From an uncultured Bacilli bacterium (lineage in GTDB: Bacteria; Bacillota_I; Bacilli_A; RF39; UBA660), in contig CANQIM010000057.1 of NCBI GenBank assembly GCA_947624075.1, positions 1-7,299 on the forward strand: a stretch of DNA of 7,299 nucleotides, read 5' to 3'. The notes below the pieces were generated by a model. It searched no databases. It was given only the letters and a program-made list of their open reading frames with translations, and was not told the DNA's origin. Each line of letters begins with the position of its first letter. Within the stretch, counting starts at the first letter, position 1. This document shows positions 1-6,210 of this stretch, piece by piece. The translations under genes and the position numbers were made by a program.

Positions 1-71
1 TCAATGCCTTGTTCCTTTACTCCTCCTAAAACTTCACCACTTAATTTTAAAAGAATTCTTTTATATTTCAA
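1..71 (-). CDS. pyrH: UMP kinase (uridylate kinase), N-terminal fragment cut by the window edge
   Basis: Reading the complementary strand from the TTG at 71-69 gives MKYKRILLKLSGEVLGGVKE followed by QGI and the first two bases of a probable Asp codon, where the window ends. The KRILLKLSGE stretch and the later G-I-D match the conserved N-terminus of bacterial PyrH, where the Lys and Ser-Gly residues belong to the nucleotide/phosphate-binding region. PyrH phosphorylates UMP to UDP in the cytoplasm, an essential step of pyrimidine synthesis. TTG is chosen as start because the ribosome binding site GAGGTGAG (83-76 on this strand) lies a few bases upstream and the protein then begins like its relatives. 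An in-frame GTG at 80-78 would place the start inside that site. Only 23 codons are visible, so identity rests on this short but distinctive stretch. The gene is divergent from the cassette to its right. Confidence 0.85.
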   Translation of the reverse strand, partial: MKYKRILLKLSGEVLGGVKEQGI

Positions 72-114
72 AAATCTCACCTCAAGATTAGTTTACCACA
101 TAATTGTGAGATTT
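72..114. repeat. 9-bp perfect inverted repeat in the pyrH leader
   Basis: AAATCTCAC at 72-80 is the exact reverse complement of GTGAGATTT at 106-114, with 25 bases between. In a pyrH transcript starting upstream of base 114 the two arms could pair and cover the GTGAG half of the ribosome binding site and the bases just before the TTG start. Within the loop lies CACATAATTGTG (97-108), a short dyad with four-base arms that overlaps the right arm and could be a protein-binding site. The repeat is directly visible; a regulatory role is inference. Confidence 0.55.
76..83 (-). promoter_or_regulatory. Ribosome binding site of pyrH, deciding a TTG start
   Basis: On the minus strand GAGGTGAG is followed by four bases and then TTG. 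The AGGTG core sits six bases before the TTG, the normal spacing, which supports the non-ATG start. Part of this site (GTGAG) also lies in an inverted repeat with 106-114. Confidence 0.7.
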
Positions 115-148
115 AACTGTAAAATTTTCATAGAAGTAATTGAGTTAA

Positions 149-177
149 TTGCAGTAAAGAAAAAATCTTGTTATAAT
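149..177 (+). promoter_or_regulatory. Probable sigma-A-type promoter of the DUF4176/effector cassette
   Basis: A consensus -10 box TATAAT at 172-177 is preceded, with 17-base spacing, by TTGCAG (149-154), which keeps the TTG of the -35 box. Transcription would start near 184, giving a short leader before the first gene. It is the only good promoter found upstream of the three-gene cassette. Confidence 0.65.
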
Positions 178-201
178 TAAAAAAGATAGTGAGGAATGTA
201 T

Positions 202-504
202 ATGCAAGAATTTCTACCAATAGGAACTGTAGTATTACTAAAAGAAGCAACTAGGAAAGTCTTAATAATTGGCTTTGCTCAAGTAGAAGAAAATAATAAG
301 AAGATCTGGGATTATATAGGTTGTGCTTACCCAGTCGGTGTTATTTCTAATAATACTAGTTTATTATTTGATAAAGAACAAATAGATAAAGTTATTTCAC
401 TAGGTTATTCTGATAACGAAGATAAAACATTTAGAAAAGACTTACAAACTAATTTGTCTCGTATAAAAAGAAGGACACAAGTAAATGGCATCGATAAATT
501 ATAA
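202..504 (+). CDS. DUF4176 family protein, probable type VII secretion effector partner
   Basis: This small cytosolic-looking protein (100 aa) carries the DUF4176 signature near its start: LPIGTVVLLKEATRKVLIIG, followed by an aromatic-rich WDYIGCAYPVGV segment and an acidic-to-basic C-terminal tail. DUF4176 genes are commonly found next to LXG-type substrates of type VIIb secretion systems, where they are thought to act as export partners. I recognised the family from the motif, not from a search. ATG 202 is preferred over ATG 196 because AGGA at 192-195 directly abuts 196 but lies six bases before 202. The gene ends inside the next coding region (20-base overlap), so the two are probably translationally coupled and functionally linked. 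There is no signal peptide or membrane segment. Binding to the downstream protein is inference. Confidence 0.8.
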   Translation: MQEFLPIGTVVLLKEATRKVLIIGFAQVEENNKKIWDYIGCAYPVGVISNNTSLLFDKEQIDKVISLGYSDNEDKTFRKDLQTNLSRIKRRTQVNGIDKL

Positions 505-2905
505 TGGTAAGAAAGTAAACGAATGTATATCTTACTTAACAGATTTAGACGGAGATTTTAATTCCTTATCAAGTTCTTTAAAAGAAGGTCTTGTTAAAGT
601 TATATCAGCTAGAGGCTTTGATAAATATATTGGTGGAATAGACAGTAATTATTTTGAACAATATGTTGAGTATGGACGTAGTAGTGTTGATTCAGTCATT
701 AAAAAAATTAGAAATACACAAATTCAAATATTATCTTTTAATCAAGATGACGATGAGATAAAGGCCTTTTTAGATTCATTAAGTGTAAATGATTATAAGT
801 CGCTTGATTTAACATCATTAGAAGATCACATATCATTTATGAGAAAAGCAGGTAACTTTTTTAAAGGTATTGGTTCTTTTGCTGGAACTTTAGGAACAGG
901 TGCTGTAGAAGGAGTATTAGAGTTTGGCGAGACTGGGGCAGATTTACTTACATTAGGTGGAACGTCAGTAGCATCCATTTTTACTAAAGGATATGATTTT
1001 TTTACAGGTGAAAATGTAACTGAAAAGATGTGGGAAGATACTAAAGCATATGTGTCTAAAAAACATGTTGAAAGTCTTTTTAATAGTTTTTATGATGATA
1101 CATCAGTAGGAAAGTATTTAAAAAATAACGCATCAGTTAGTGCATTTGGTAAAAGTTTAGGTTATAAAGAAGGAAGAGAATTTGGCAAAAATGTTGGATA
1201 TACAACATCAATTATCGCAACAAGCAGCTTAACAGGTATACCAATGCCTTTAATATCTGGAGTAATGGGCTTTTCACGAAGCACTGAAGATGCTTGGGCC
1301 GATGGAGCCACCATAGGAAAAGGATTAATATATGGAACGACCAGTGGTGTTTGGGAAGCAGTTCAGTGGCAAGTTGGAAGTAAAATAGATAATTTGAGTA
1401 AGGGTGTTTTCGCCACCACTAAAGGCAATGCTTTAAAAGTTATTTTGGATTCAGCCGATGCTGGAATAGAAGGCTTTGTTCAACCAATCATGAATATGAC
1501 TTATAAAGATTATGAGGGAAAAGATTTTAAAGAACAATATGCCAATGCTTTTAAAGCAAATGGTGGTTGGTCTGCCGTCGCTTCACAAGTAGCATTAGGT
1601 GGTTTTATGTCAGCTGGTAGTAAAATTTTTCAATCAGCGAAGAATAGAAAGGCACTACCTACTTTTGATGAATATGAAACGTCTGCAGGTATTGGAGGTA
1701 TAGGTCTTGCTATTAAAAATAGATTCCTTGAAAGATTAGATGATTCTAAAGCTTCATTTGGACAAGTCAGTGAGCAAAATAGGCAAATAGCTCAAAGTAT
1801 CAGTAAACAAATCGATAATAACGGCAGTTATATATTTAAATGCAATCGTTCCAAAGAACTTAGTGCTGAAGTGTTAAGGAAACTAGATGATTATGGTAAT
1901 TTAGATAAAGTTAAAGTAGTAATTGATGGACCATTTAAAGATTCAAATGGTAATTATAAAACTAAATATAATAAAAGTCATTATACCGATCGTGTAACAT
2001 ATACAGGTTATGAAGCCTTATCAATAGTCTCCAAACTTGATGAATTACAATCAAGAATTGACATGTCATTACCAACAAAACAAAGAGCTCATCAAATATA
2101 TGAAGTATTAGCTGATGAATACGGCTATATGTATGATTTCAAAAATTATGCCGATGGACATAAAGTGGCTTCTAGCTTAAGAGGTTTAACTTCCAATAAC
2201 TCTATTGGTAAAAAAGGCCTAGTTTGTGCAGGTTATGCTCAAGCATATAGTGAATTATGTGATAGATGTGGAATTAAGTGCGAATATATTAGAGGAAACG
2301 CTATTACGCCTAGTGGTAAAAACGAAAAACATGCTTGGAATGTTTTCTTTGATGATAACGGCGAACAAATACCAGTTGATGTAACGTGGAAGTCAGGATC
2401 TTCATATGATGAATGGTTTGGAAAATCTAAAAAGTTTGCTGAATCACATGTTGCCGATTCTGATGAGATATTTAGAGACTATTCACCTTCAGTCAATGTT
2501 TCATCATTTGAAAGTTCTACTACCTATAGTTCACTAGAAAAAATTATAGATACCATGGATAGAAAATATGGACTAGAAAGTGGCTATAAAAGTTTAAAGA
2601 AATATATGGAAACAGGAAATGTTAACTGTATCACAAGAACAAATGGTTGTAGAGATATTATCAAAATGCTCGATTTTGATGATATAAATAGTTTTTTATT
2701 AAAAAATGATTATAACTATGCATCAAGTATTTTAGGAAAATATGCTAATCAGATGGATGCACAATATGGCAAAGGCAGTGGTAAATATGCCCTTCAAGTA
2801 TTTTTAACAGGCAAAAATAATGTTATTACTAGAAGCAATAACTTTCGTCATAACATTTCTACTATGCCAAGTGAATTTATAGAGTATTTTATAAATGGAG
2901 GTTAA
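485..2905 (+). CDS. Large multidomain protein with transglutaminase-like domain, candidate type VII-secreted effector
   Basis: This 806-aa protein has no classical signal peptide. Residues 1-115 look helical, as in type VII substrate heads, but I see neither a clear WxG nor an LXG signature. Residues about 123-390 are Gly/Ala-rich and hydrophobic, with AWADGA at 270-275, and resemble the central regions of polymorphic toxins. Residues about 535-650 form a transglutaminase-like domain: GLVCAGYAQAY gives Cys581, KHAWNVF gives His616 and PVDVTW gives Asp632, with spacings of 35 and 16 that suit a Cys-His-Asp papain-like triad. Such domains act as proteases, amidases or crosslinking or deamidating enzymes; the substrate is unknown. 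Residues 684-806 hold two diverged copies of a roughly 45-residue motif. The start at 485 has AGGA nine bases upstream and overlaps the DUF4176 gene; the stop overlaps the next gene region. An effector or toxin role is inferred from layout. A cell-wall or surface transglutaminase-like protein is the alternative. Confidence 0.75.
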   Translation: MASINYNGKKVNECISYLTDLDGDFNSLSSSLKEGLVKVISARGFDKYIGGIDSNYFEQYVEYGRSSVDSVIKKIRNTQIQILSFNQDDDEIKAFLDSLSVNDYKSLDLTSLEDHISFMRKAGNFFKGIGSFAGTLGTGAVEGVLEFGETGADLLTLGGTSVASIFTKGYDFFTGENVTEKMWEDTKAYVSKKHVESLFNSFYDDTSVGKYLKNNASVSAFGKSLGYKEGREFGKNVGYTTSIIATSSLTGIPMPLISGVMGFSRSTEDAWADGATIGKGLIYGTTSGVWEAVQWQVGSKIDNLSKGVFATTKGNALKVILDSADAGIEGFVQPIMNMTYKDYEGKDFKEQYANAFKANGGWSAVASQVALGGFMSAGSKIFQSAKNRKALPTFDEYETSAGIGGIGLAIKNRFLERLDDSKASFGQVSEQNRQIAQSISKQIDNNGSYIFKCNRSKELSAEVLRKLDDYGNLDKVKVVIDGPFKDSNGNYKTKYNKSHYTDRVTYTGYEALSIVSKLDELQSRIDMSLPTKQRAHQIYEVLADEYGYMYDFKNYADGHKVASSLRGLTSNNSIGKKGLVCAGYAQAYSELCDRCGIKCEYIRGNAITPSGKNEKHAWNVFFDDNGEQIPVDVTWKSGSSYDEWFGKSKKFAESHVADSDEIFRDYSPSVNVSSFESSTTYSSLEKIIDTMDRKYGLESGYKSLKKYMETGNVNCITRTNGCRDIIKMLDFDDINSFLLKNDYNYASSILGKYANQMDAQYGKGSGKYALQVFLTGKNNVITRSNNFRHNISTMPSEFIEYFINGG
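2534..2902 (+). repeat. Two diverged copies of a roughly 45-residue C-terminal protein motif
   Basis: Within the 806-aa protein, residues about 684-740 and 750-803 align with each other. Shared positions include Met691/757, Asp692/758, Tyr695/761, Gly696/762, Ser699/765, Gly700/766, Leu704/770, Thr710/775, Gly711/776, Ile-Thr-Arg 716-718/781-783, Asn720/785 and Arg723/788. The offset is 66 residues, falling to 65 after a one-residue indel. The shared pattern is roughly MDxxYGxxSGxxxL, then TG, then NxITRxNxxR, with x for variable positions. The nucleotide sequences have diverged, so this is an old duplication. It may be a binding or targeting module; function is unknown. Confidence 0.7.
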
Positions 2906-2907
2906 TG

Positions 2908-3585
2908 ATGATAGATATTAAGAATAATAATATAAAAATGTTTTTAAAAACAACATTTAATAAAAATATAGAGTCTATTACTAATGAAGAGTTAAGTACT
3001 TTAACTAGAATGAATTTTCTTAATGATAAAGACTCTTTACATGATTTTAAAATTTTAGAATTTCTTCCTAATGTTAAAGAAATTATAGTAGAAGAATATG
3101 ATTTGCAGCAAACTGATATTGATTTAATATTTTCAAGAAATCTTGAAGAAGTTACTTTTATAAAGTGTAATTTAGAAAATATAAACTTTCCAATGAATAG
3201 TTTAAAGAATTTATCTCTTTTAAAATGCAGTGTTGCAGATTATAACGAATTACTTAAAAATATGAATTCTTTAATTACAATAGATATAAAAATGCCAAAA
3301 GATGAACAAGATTTAGATTGTAGTTATTTACCATCTAGTTTAGAAAAAGCTATTTTTGACTATTGTATTTTAAAAAATATATCAAATCTAATGAATTTAG
3401 ATAAATTAGAGTATCTTTCAGTTATAGGTGTACATTTTACTGATAAAGATTTAAATTTTTTAAAACATTTACCTTTAAAAAGATTATTTATTAATGAAGA
3501 ATATGAAAACAATATATATATTCAAAATTTAAAAAGAGAAAGTAATTGTGAGATAGAGCATGATCATAGAAGTTTATTATTCTAA
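2908..3585 (+). CDS. Leucine-rich-repeat protein, candidate immunity or accessory protein of the cassette
   Basis: This protein of 225 aa (226 from ATG 2905) has irregular leucine-rich repeats from about residue 45 to 205, for example NLEEVTFIKCNLENI, SLKNLSLLKCSV, SLEKAIFDYCIL and KLEYLSVIGVHFTDKDL, each with the alternating Leu/Ile strand pattern and a Cys/Asn-like turn. There is no signal peptide or membrane span, so it is probably cytosolic. GGAGG at 2897-2901 lies six bases before ATG 2908 but only three before ATG 2905, so 2908 is preferred. It follows the effector stop directly and is probably co-translated with it. A cytosolic binding protein placed right after a candidate toxin suggests an immunity protein, but that is inference, as LRR is not a diagnostic immunity fold. 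Its DNA is much more AT-rich than the middle of the upstream gene. The C-terminus (HDHRSLLF) shows nothing special. Confidence 0.75.
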   Translation: MIDIKNNNIKMFLKTTFNKNIESITNEELSTLTRMNFLNDKDSLHDFKILEFLPNVKEIIVEEYDLQQTDIDLIFSRNLEEVTFIKCNLENINFPMNSLKNLSLLKCSVADYNELLKNMNSLITIDIKMPKDEQDLDCSYLPSSLEKAIFDYCILKNISNLMNLDKLEYLSVIGVHFTDKDLNFLKHLPLKRLFINEEYENNIYIQNLKRESNCEIEHDHRSLLF

Positions 3586-3593
3586 TAAAATAT

Positions 3594-3621
3594 TTGCAAT
3601 GTGAGAAAGTTCTGGTATAAT
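3594..3621 (+). promoter_or_regulatory. Probable promoter of the 160-aa hypothetical gene
   Basis: TTGCAA (3594-3599), 16 bases, then TATAAT (3616-3621), a perfect -10 box. Transcription would start near 3628. The promoter lies directly behind the LRR gene stop at 3585; I see no hairpin terminator between them, so read-through from the cassette is possible. It also shows that the in-frame GTG at 3601 is not a realistic start for the following gene. Confidence 0.7.
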
Positions 3622-3660
3622 AAAATTGAAAAAACGCATTTAAAAGTAGGAGGTAAATTA

Positions 3661-4143
3661 ATGAATCCAATCGTAGAATTTGGTTACAATACTGATTTAG
3701 AAGACTTTTCTTATGCAGTAACTAATATGGGTACAAAGTATAATTTTAATGTAGGAGGAGAAGTATTAGGTATATTTAGTGCTAATGACAAGAATTATTT
3801 AATATCACAAGTAACTTCTTCATTTGGAAATAACTGCATGGCAGGTACTGTTGATGCAAGAGAAATTGCTTTTAATCTAGAAAATAATGATGTGTTATTT
3901 TCAAATAATGAAGTATCAGAAGAATCAATGACTATTTCTAGACTTTTAAGTATGGAAGAAGTAAAAAAGGAATTAGCTTTGGGAGTAAAAGTAGAAGAAA
4001 CTACTGTTTTTCCAAGACTAGCTAGGATGGGGCTTGATTTACAAAGGGTAAATATTGATTTACCAGAAAAGATTTCTGTGTGTGGAATTGAAAAAGAAAA
4101 ATTTGCTAAATATAAAGATATGTCATTTGGTAGAGAAAGATAA
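3661..4143 (+). CDS. Hypothetical protein, 160 aa
   Basis: I do not recognise this family. The protein is soluble and acidic, begins MNPIVEFGYN, and has a beta-rich first half (NFNVGGEVLGIFSAND, NYLISQV) followed by a more helical stretch (SRLLSMEEVKKELALGVKVEE) and a C-terminal KISVCGIEKEKFAKYKD segment. No signal peptide, transmembrane segment or catalytic motif is evident. ATG 3661 is the clear start: a near-perfect AGGAGGT (3648-3654) lies six bases upstream, whereas the longer reading frame from GTG 3601 would begin inside the promoter. The gene has its own promoter and a terminator just after its stop, so it is probably a single-gene unit. Whether it belongs with the upstream cassette or with the housekeeping genes cannot be told from sequence alone. 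Confidence 0.75.
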   Translation: MNPIVEFGYNTDLEDFSYAVTNMGTKYNFNVGGEVLGIFSANDKNYLISQVTSSFGNNCMAGTVDAREIAFNLENNDVLFSNNEVSEESMTISRLLSMEEVKKELALGVKVEETTVFPRLARMGLDLQRVNIDLPEKISVCGIEKEKFAKYKDMSFGRER

Positions 4144-4151
4144 TTATTGGG

Positions 4152-4172
4152 AGGACTTTGTTGTCCTTTTTT
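4152..4172 (+). terminator. Short rho-independent terminator
   Basis: AGGAC (4152-4156) pairs with GTCCT (4163-4167) around a six-base loop, and G4151 and G4150 can add G-U pairs. T4167 begins a run of six Ts, followed by C and four more Ts. The stem is short but the T-tract is good. It ends the 160-aa gene transcript nine bases after its stop. Confidence 0.65.
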
Positions 4173-4189
4173 CTTTTCCTTGATATAAT
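4161..4189 (+). promoter_or_regulatory. Probable promoter of the deoD-M16 operon, overlapping the terminator
   Basis: TATAAT at 4184-4189 is a perfect -10 box. Seventeen bases upstream is TTGTCC (4161-4166), a weaker -35 box that shares bases with the right arm of the terminator hairpin. Transcription would start near 4196, very close to the ribosome binding site AAGGAAGGTG, so the leader is almost absent. Confidence 0.6.
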
Positions 4190-4213
4190 TAAATAAAGGA
4201 AGGTGTTAATTAT

Positions 4214-4939
4214 ATGGCTACAGCTCATATTGAAAGTAAAAAAGAAGATATTGCTGATGTGGTTTTAATGCCAGGAGACCCATTACGTGCTAAATATATA
4301 GCTGAAGAATTTTTAACGGATGCTAAATTAGTTAATTCTGTTAGAAATATGTTTGCTTATACTGGTTTTTATAAAGGTAAAAGGATAACTGTTTTTGCAT
4401 CAGGTATGGGAATTCCTAGTATTGGAATTTATTCTTATGAATTATTTAAGTTCTATGATGTTAAAAAGATTATTAGAATTGGAACCTCTGGTAGTTTTAA
4501 TAAAAATATAAAATTACGTGATATTGTTCTATCTAGTGGTAGTTATTGTAAGAGTTATTTCCCTTATCTTTTAGGTGGAGAAGATTTATCTTTTATAAAT
4601 TCTAGTTCTTCATTAAATGATAAAATTCTAAAAACGGCTAAAGAAAGGAATATTTCTTTAGAATTTGGAGACACTATCACTAGTGATGTATTTGATTTAT
4701 ATTGTGTTGATCAAGAAAAGTTTAGAAGTAATTTTGAAAAAGATAGATTTTTAGCTGTTGAGATGGAAGCATTTGGTCTTTATTATGTAGCTAAACTTCT
4801 TAAAAGGGAAGCAACTTGTCTTATGACAATAGTTGATTCTTTATATGATAAAAGTGGTCTTTCTAGAGAAGATAGAGAAAAGTCTTTAAATGATATGATT
4901 ACTTTAGCATTAGATTCATGTCTTACGGAAGAGGGATAA
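4214..4939 (+). CDS. deoD: Purine nucleoside phosphorylase, DeoD type
   Basis: This protein (241 aa; the E. coli enzyme has 239) reversibly cleaves purine (deoxy)ribonucleosides with phosphate to free base and (deoxy)ribose-1-phosphate, for purine salvage in the cytosol. The match to the hexameric DeoD family runs end to end: MATAHI with the conserved His5; VVLMPGDPLRAKYIAEEF with phosphate-binding Gly21 and Arg25; VNSVRNM with the neighbouring-subunit Arg; GMGIPS; KKIIRIGTSG with the phosphate-site Arg; AVEMEAFGLY for ribose binding; and MTIVDSLYD with the catalytic Asp, followed 13 residues later by the conserved Arg (SREDRE). All key residues known from E. coli DeoD are therefore present. 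The start has AGGTG eight bases upstream. Two bases separate its stop from the next gene, so it heads an operon with the M16 pair. Confidence 0.95.
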   Translation: MATAHIESKKEDIADVVLMPGDPLRAKYIAEEFLTDAKLVNSVRNMFAYTGFYKGKRITVFASGMGIPSIGIYSYELFKFYDVKKIIRIGTSGSFNKNIKLRDIVLSSGSYCKSYFPYLLGGEDLSFINSSSSLNDKILKTAKERNISLEFGDTITSDVFDLYCVDQEKFRSNFEKDRFLAVEMEAFGLYYVAKLLKREATCLMTIVDSLYDKSGLSREDREKSLNDMITLALDSCLTEEG

Positions 4940-4941
4940 TT

Positions 4942-6210
4942 ATGGAATATATTAAGAAAGATTTAGCTTCTTATAATTTACATATTATAAAAACAGATAA
5001 GTTTAAAACAGTAAACGTTAGAGTAGTCTTTCATAGTCCAATTGTTAAAGAAGAAATAACTATTCGTAATATTTTATGTGACATGTTTATGCAGTCATCT
5101 AAAAATTATGATAGTAAAAGAAAGTTAACTATTAAGGCTCAAGATTTGTATGCAGCAACATTAGAGGCAACTAATAATCGCCTTGGTAATTATATATTTA
5201 CAAACTTTTATTTATCTGTTTTAAATGATAAGTATACTGAAGAAAATAATTTTGCGGCAGCTTTAGAATTTTTAAGTGAAGTTATTTTTAATCCTGATGT
5301 TGAAAATAATAAATTTAAAAGAGATAAGCTTGATATTGTTAAAACCAATGCCTTAAATAATATTAATTCTATTAAAGAAGATGCTAGTAGTTATAGTTTA
5401 ATGCGAATGGCTGAAGCATTTTCTAAAGATACTCCTGTTTCTTATCATATGATAGGTTATTTAGAAGATTTAGATAAAGTAGATGAAGAAAACTTATATG
5501 ACTATTATAAAAAAATGTTAGAAAAAGATTTTGTTGATATATTTGTAGTTGGTGATGTAAAGGAAGAAGAAATTACTTCTCTTATTAAAAAGAATTTTAA
5601 GTTTAAGACGGTAAAAAGAAAAAGACTTCCTTATATAATTAATAGTACTACCCGTAAAAGAAGATTATTTGCAAGGGAAACTATTGATAATTCACAAAGC
5701 AAATTAGCTATATGTAATGTAACTTCTAATCTTACACCATATGAAAGGAATTATCCACTTACTTTATATAATATTATTTTAGGTGGAGGAAGTGATTCTA
5801 AATTATTTAAAAATGTTAGGGAAGAAAATTCTTTATGTTATACCATTAACTCGGTTACTAATAAGTTAGATAATTTAGTCATAATTATGGCTGGAATTGA
5901 TAAGAGTAATTATAAGAAATGTCTTGAATTAGTAGAAGCTAATATGCTTGATATGAAAAAGGGTAAGTTTACAGAAAAAGATTTAAAAATAGCTAAAGAA
6001 TACTACTCAACAGCAATTGATGATATGCTTGAAAATGAATCATCTATTCTTGATAATTACTTAATAATGGAATTACTTGGTACTGATGATATTGAAACAA
6101 AAAGGCAAAAGATGCTTAATGTTACTAAGAGAGATATTATCAAAGTGGCTAAAAAAGTAAAAATGGATACTGTATTTTGTTTGGAAGGGGTAAAAGATGA
6201 AGGAAATTAA
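4942..6210 (+). CDS. ymfF: M16-family peptidase-like protein without zinc site, YmfF-like
   Basis: This protein (422 aa) has the two-lobed M16 (pitrilysin/insulinase) layout, but where active members have HxxEH it reads NILCD (residues 43-47), so it cannot bind zinc in the usual way. The second lobe keeps the family motif GGGSDSKLFKNVREENSLCY at 281-300, including Arg293 and Tyr300 seven residues apart, the spacing of the substrate-binding Arg/Tyr pair of M16 enzymes. An inactive M16 protein directly before an active one is the YmfF-YmfH arrangement, which in Bacillus subtilis is linked to maturation of the modified Lys of elongation factor P. ATG 4942 has GAGGG six bases upstream (4931-4935); the longer frame from 4918 would start inside deoD. 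The 3' end overlaps the next gene by 14 bases. No signal peptide is seen, so it is cytosolic. The family call is firm; the EF-P role is by analogy. Confidence 0.82.
   Translation: MEYIKKDLASYNLHIIKTDKFKTVNVRVVFHSPIVKEEITIRNILCDMFMQSSKNYDSKRKLTIKAQDLYAATLEATNNRLGNYIFTNFYLSVLNDKYTEENNFAAALEFLSEVIFNPDVENNKFKRDKLDIVKTNALNNINSIKEDASSYSLMRMAEAFSKDTPVSYHMIGYLEDLDKVDEENLYDYYKKMLEKDFVDIFVVGDVKEEEITSLIKKNFKFKTVKRKRLPYIINSTTRKRRLFARETIDNSQSKLAICNVTSNLTPYERNYPLTLYNIILGGGSDSKLFKNVREENSLCYTINSVTNKLDNLVIIMAGIDKSNYKKCLELVEANMLDMKKGKFTEKDLKIAKEYYSTAIDDMLENESSILDNYLIMELLGTDDIETKRQKMLNVTKRDIIKVAKKVKMDTVFCLEGVKDEGN

Noticed and set aside
48..63. 16-base perfect palindrome TAAAAGAATTCTTTTA
   Set aside because: It lies within the codons for the conserved Tyr-Lys-Arg-Ile-Leu-Leu segment of pyrH, so AT-rich coding explains it; no T-run or second site supports a regulatory role.
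87..123. Minus-strand promoter for pyrH (TTTACA at 123-118, TAAACT at 92-87)
   Set aside because: The spacing between the two boxes is 22 bases and the -10 would put the start in the ribosome binding site, so no convincing promoter could be called; pyrH must still be transcribed from this gap.
3601..3660. Longer version of the 160-aa gene starting at GTG 3601
   Set aside because: The extra codons span the TATAAT box, and GTG 3601 has no ribosome binding site, whereas ATG 3661 has AGGAGGT at ideal spacing.
4918..4941. Longer version of the first M16 gene starting at ATG 4918
   Set aside because: It would begin inside deoD without a ribosome binding site; ATG 4942 has GAGGG six bases upstream and gives the family's normal N-terminus.
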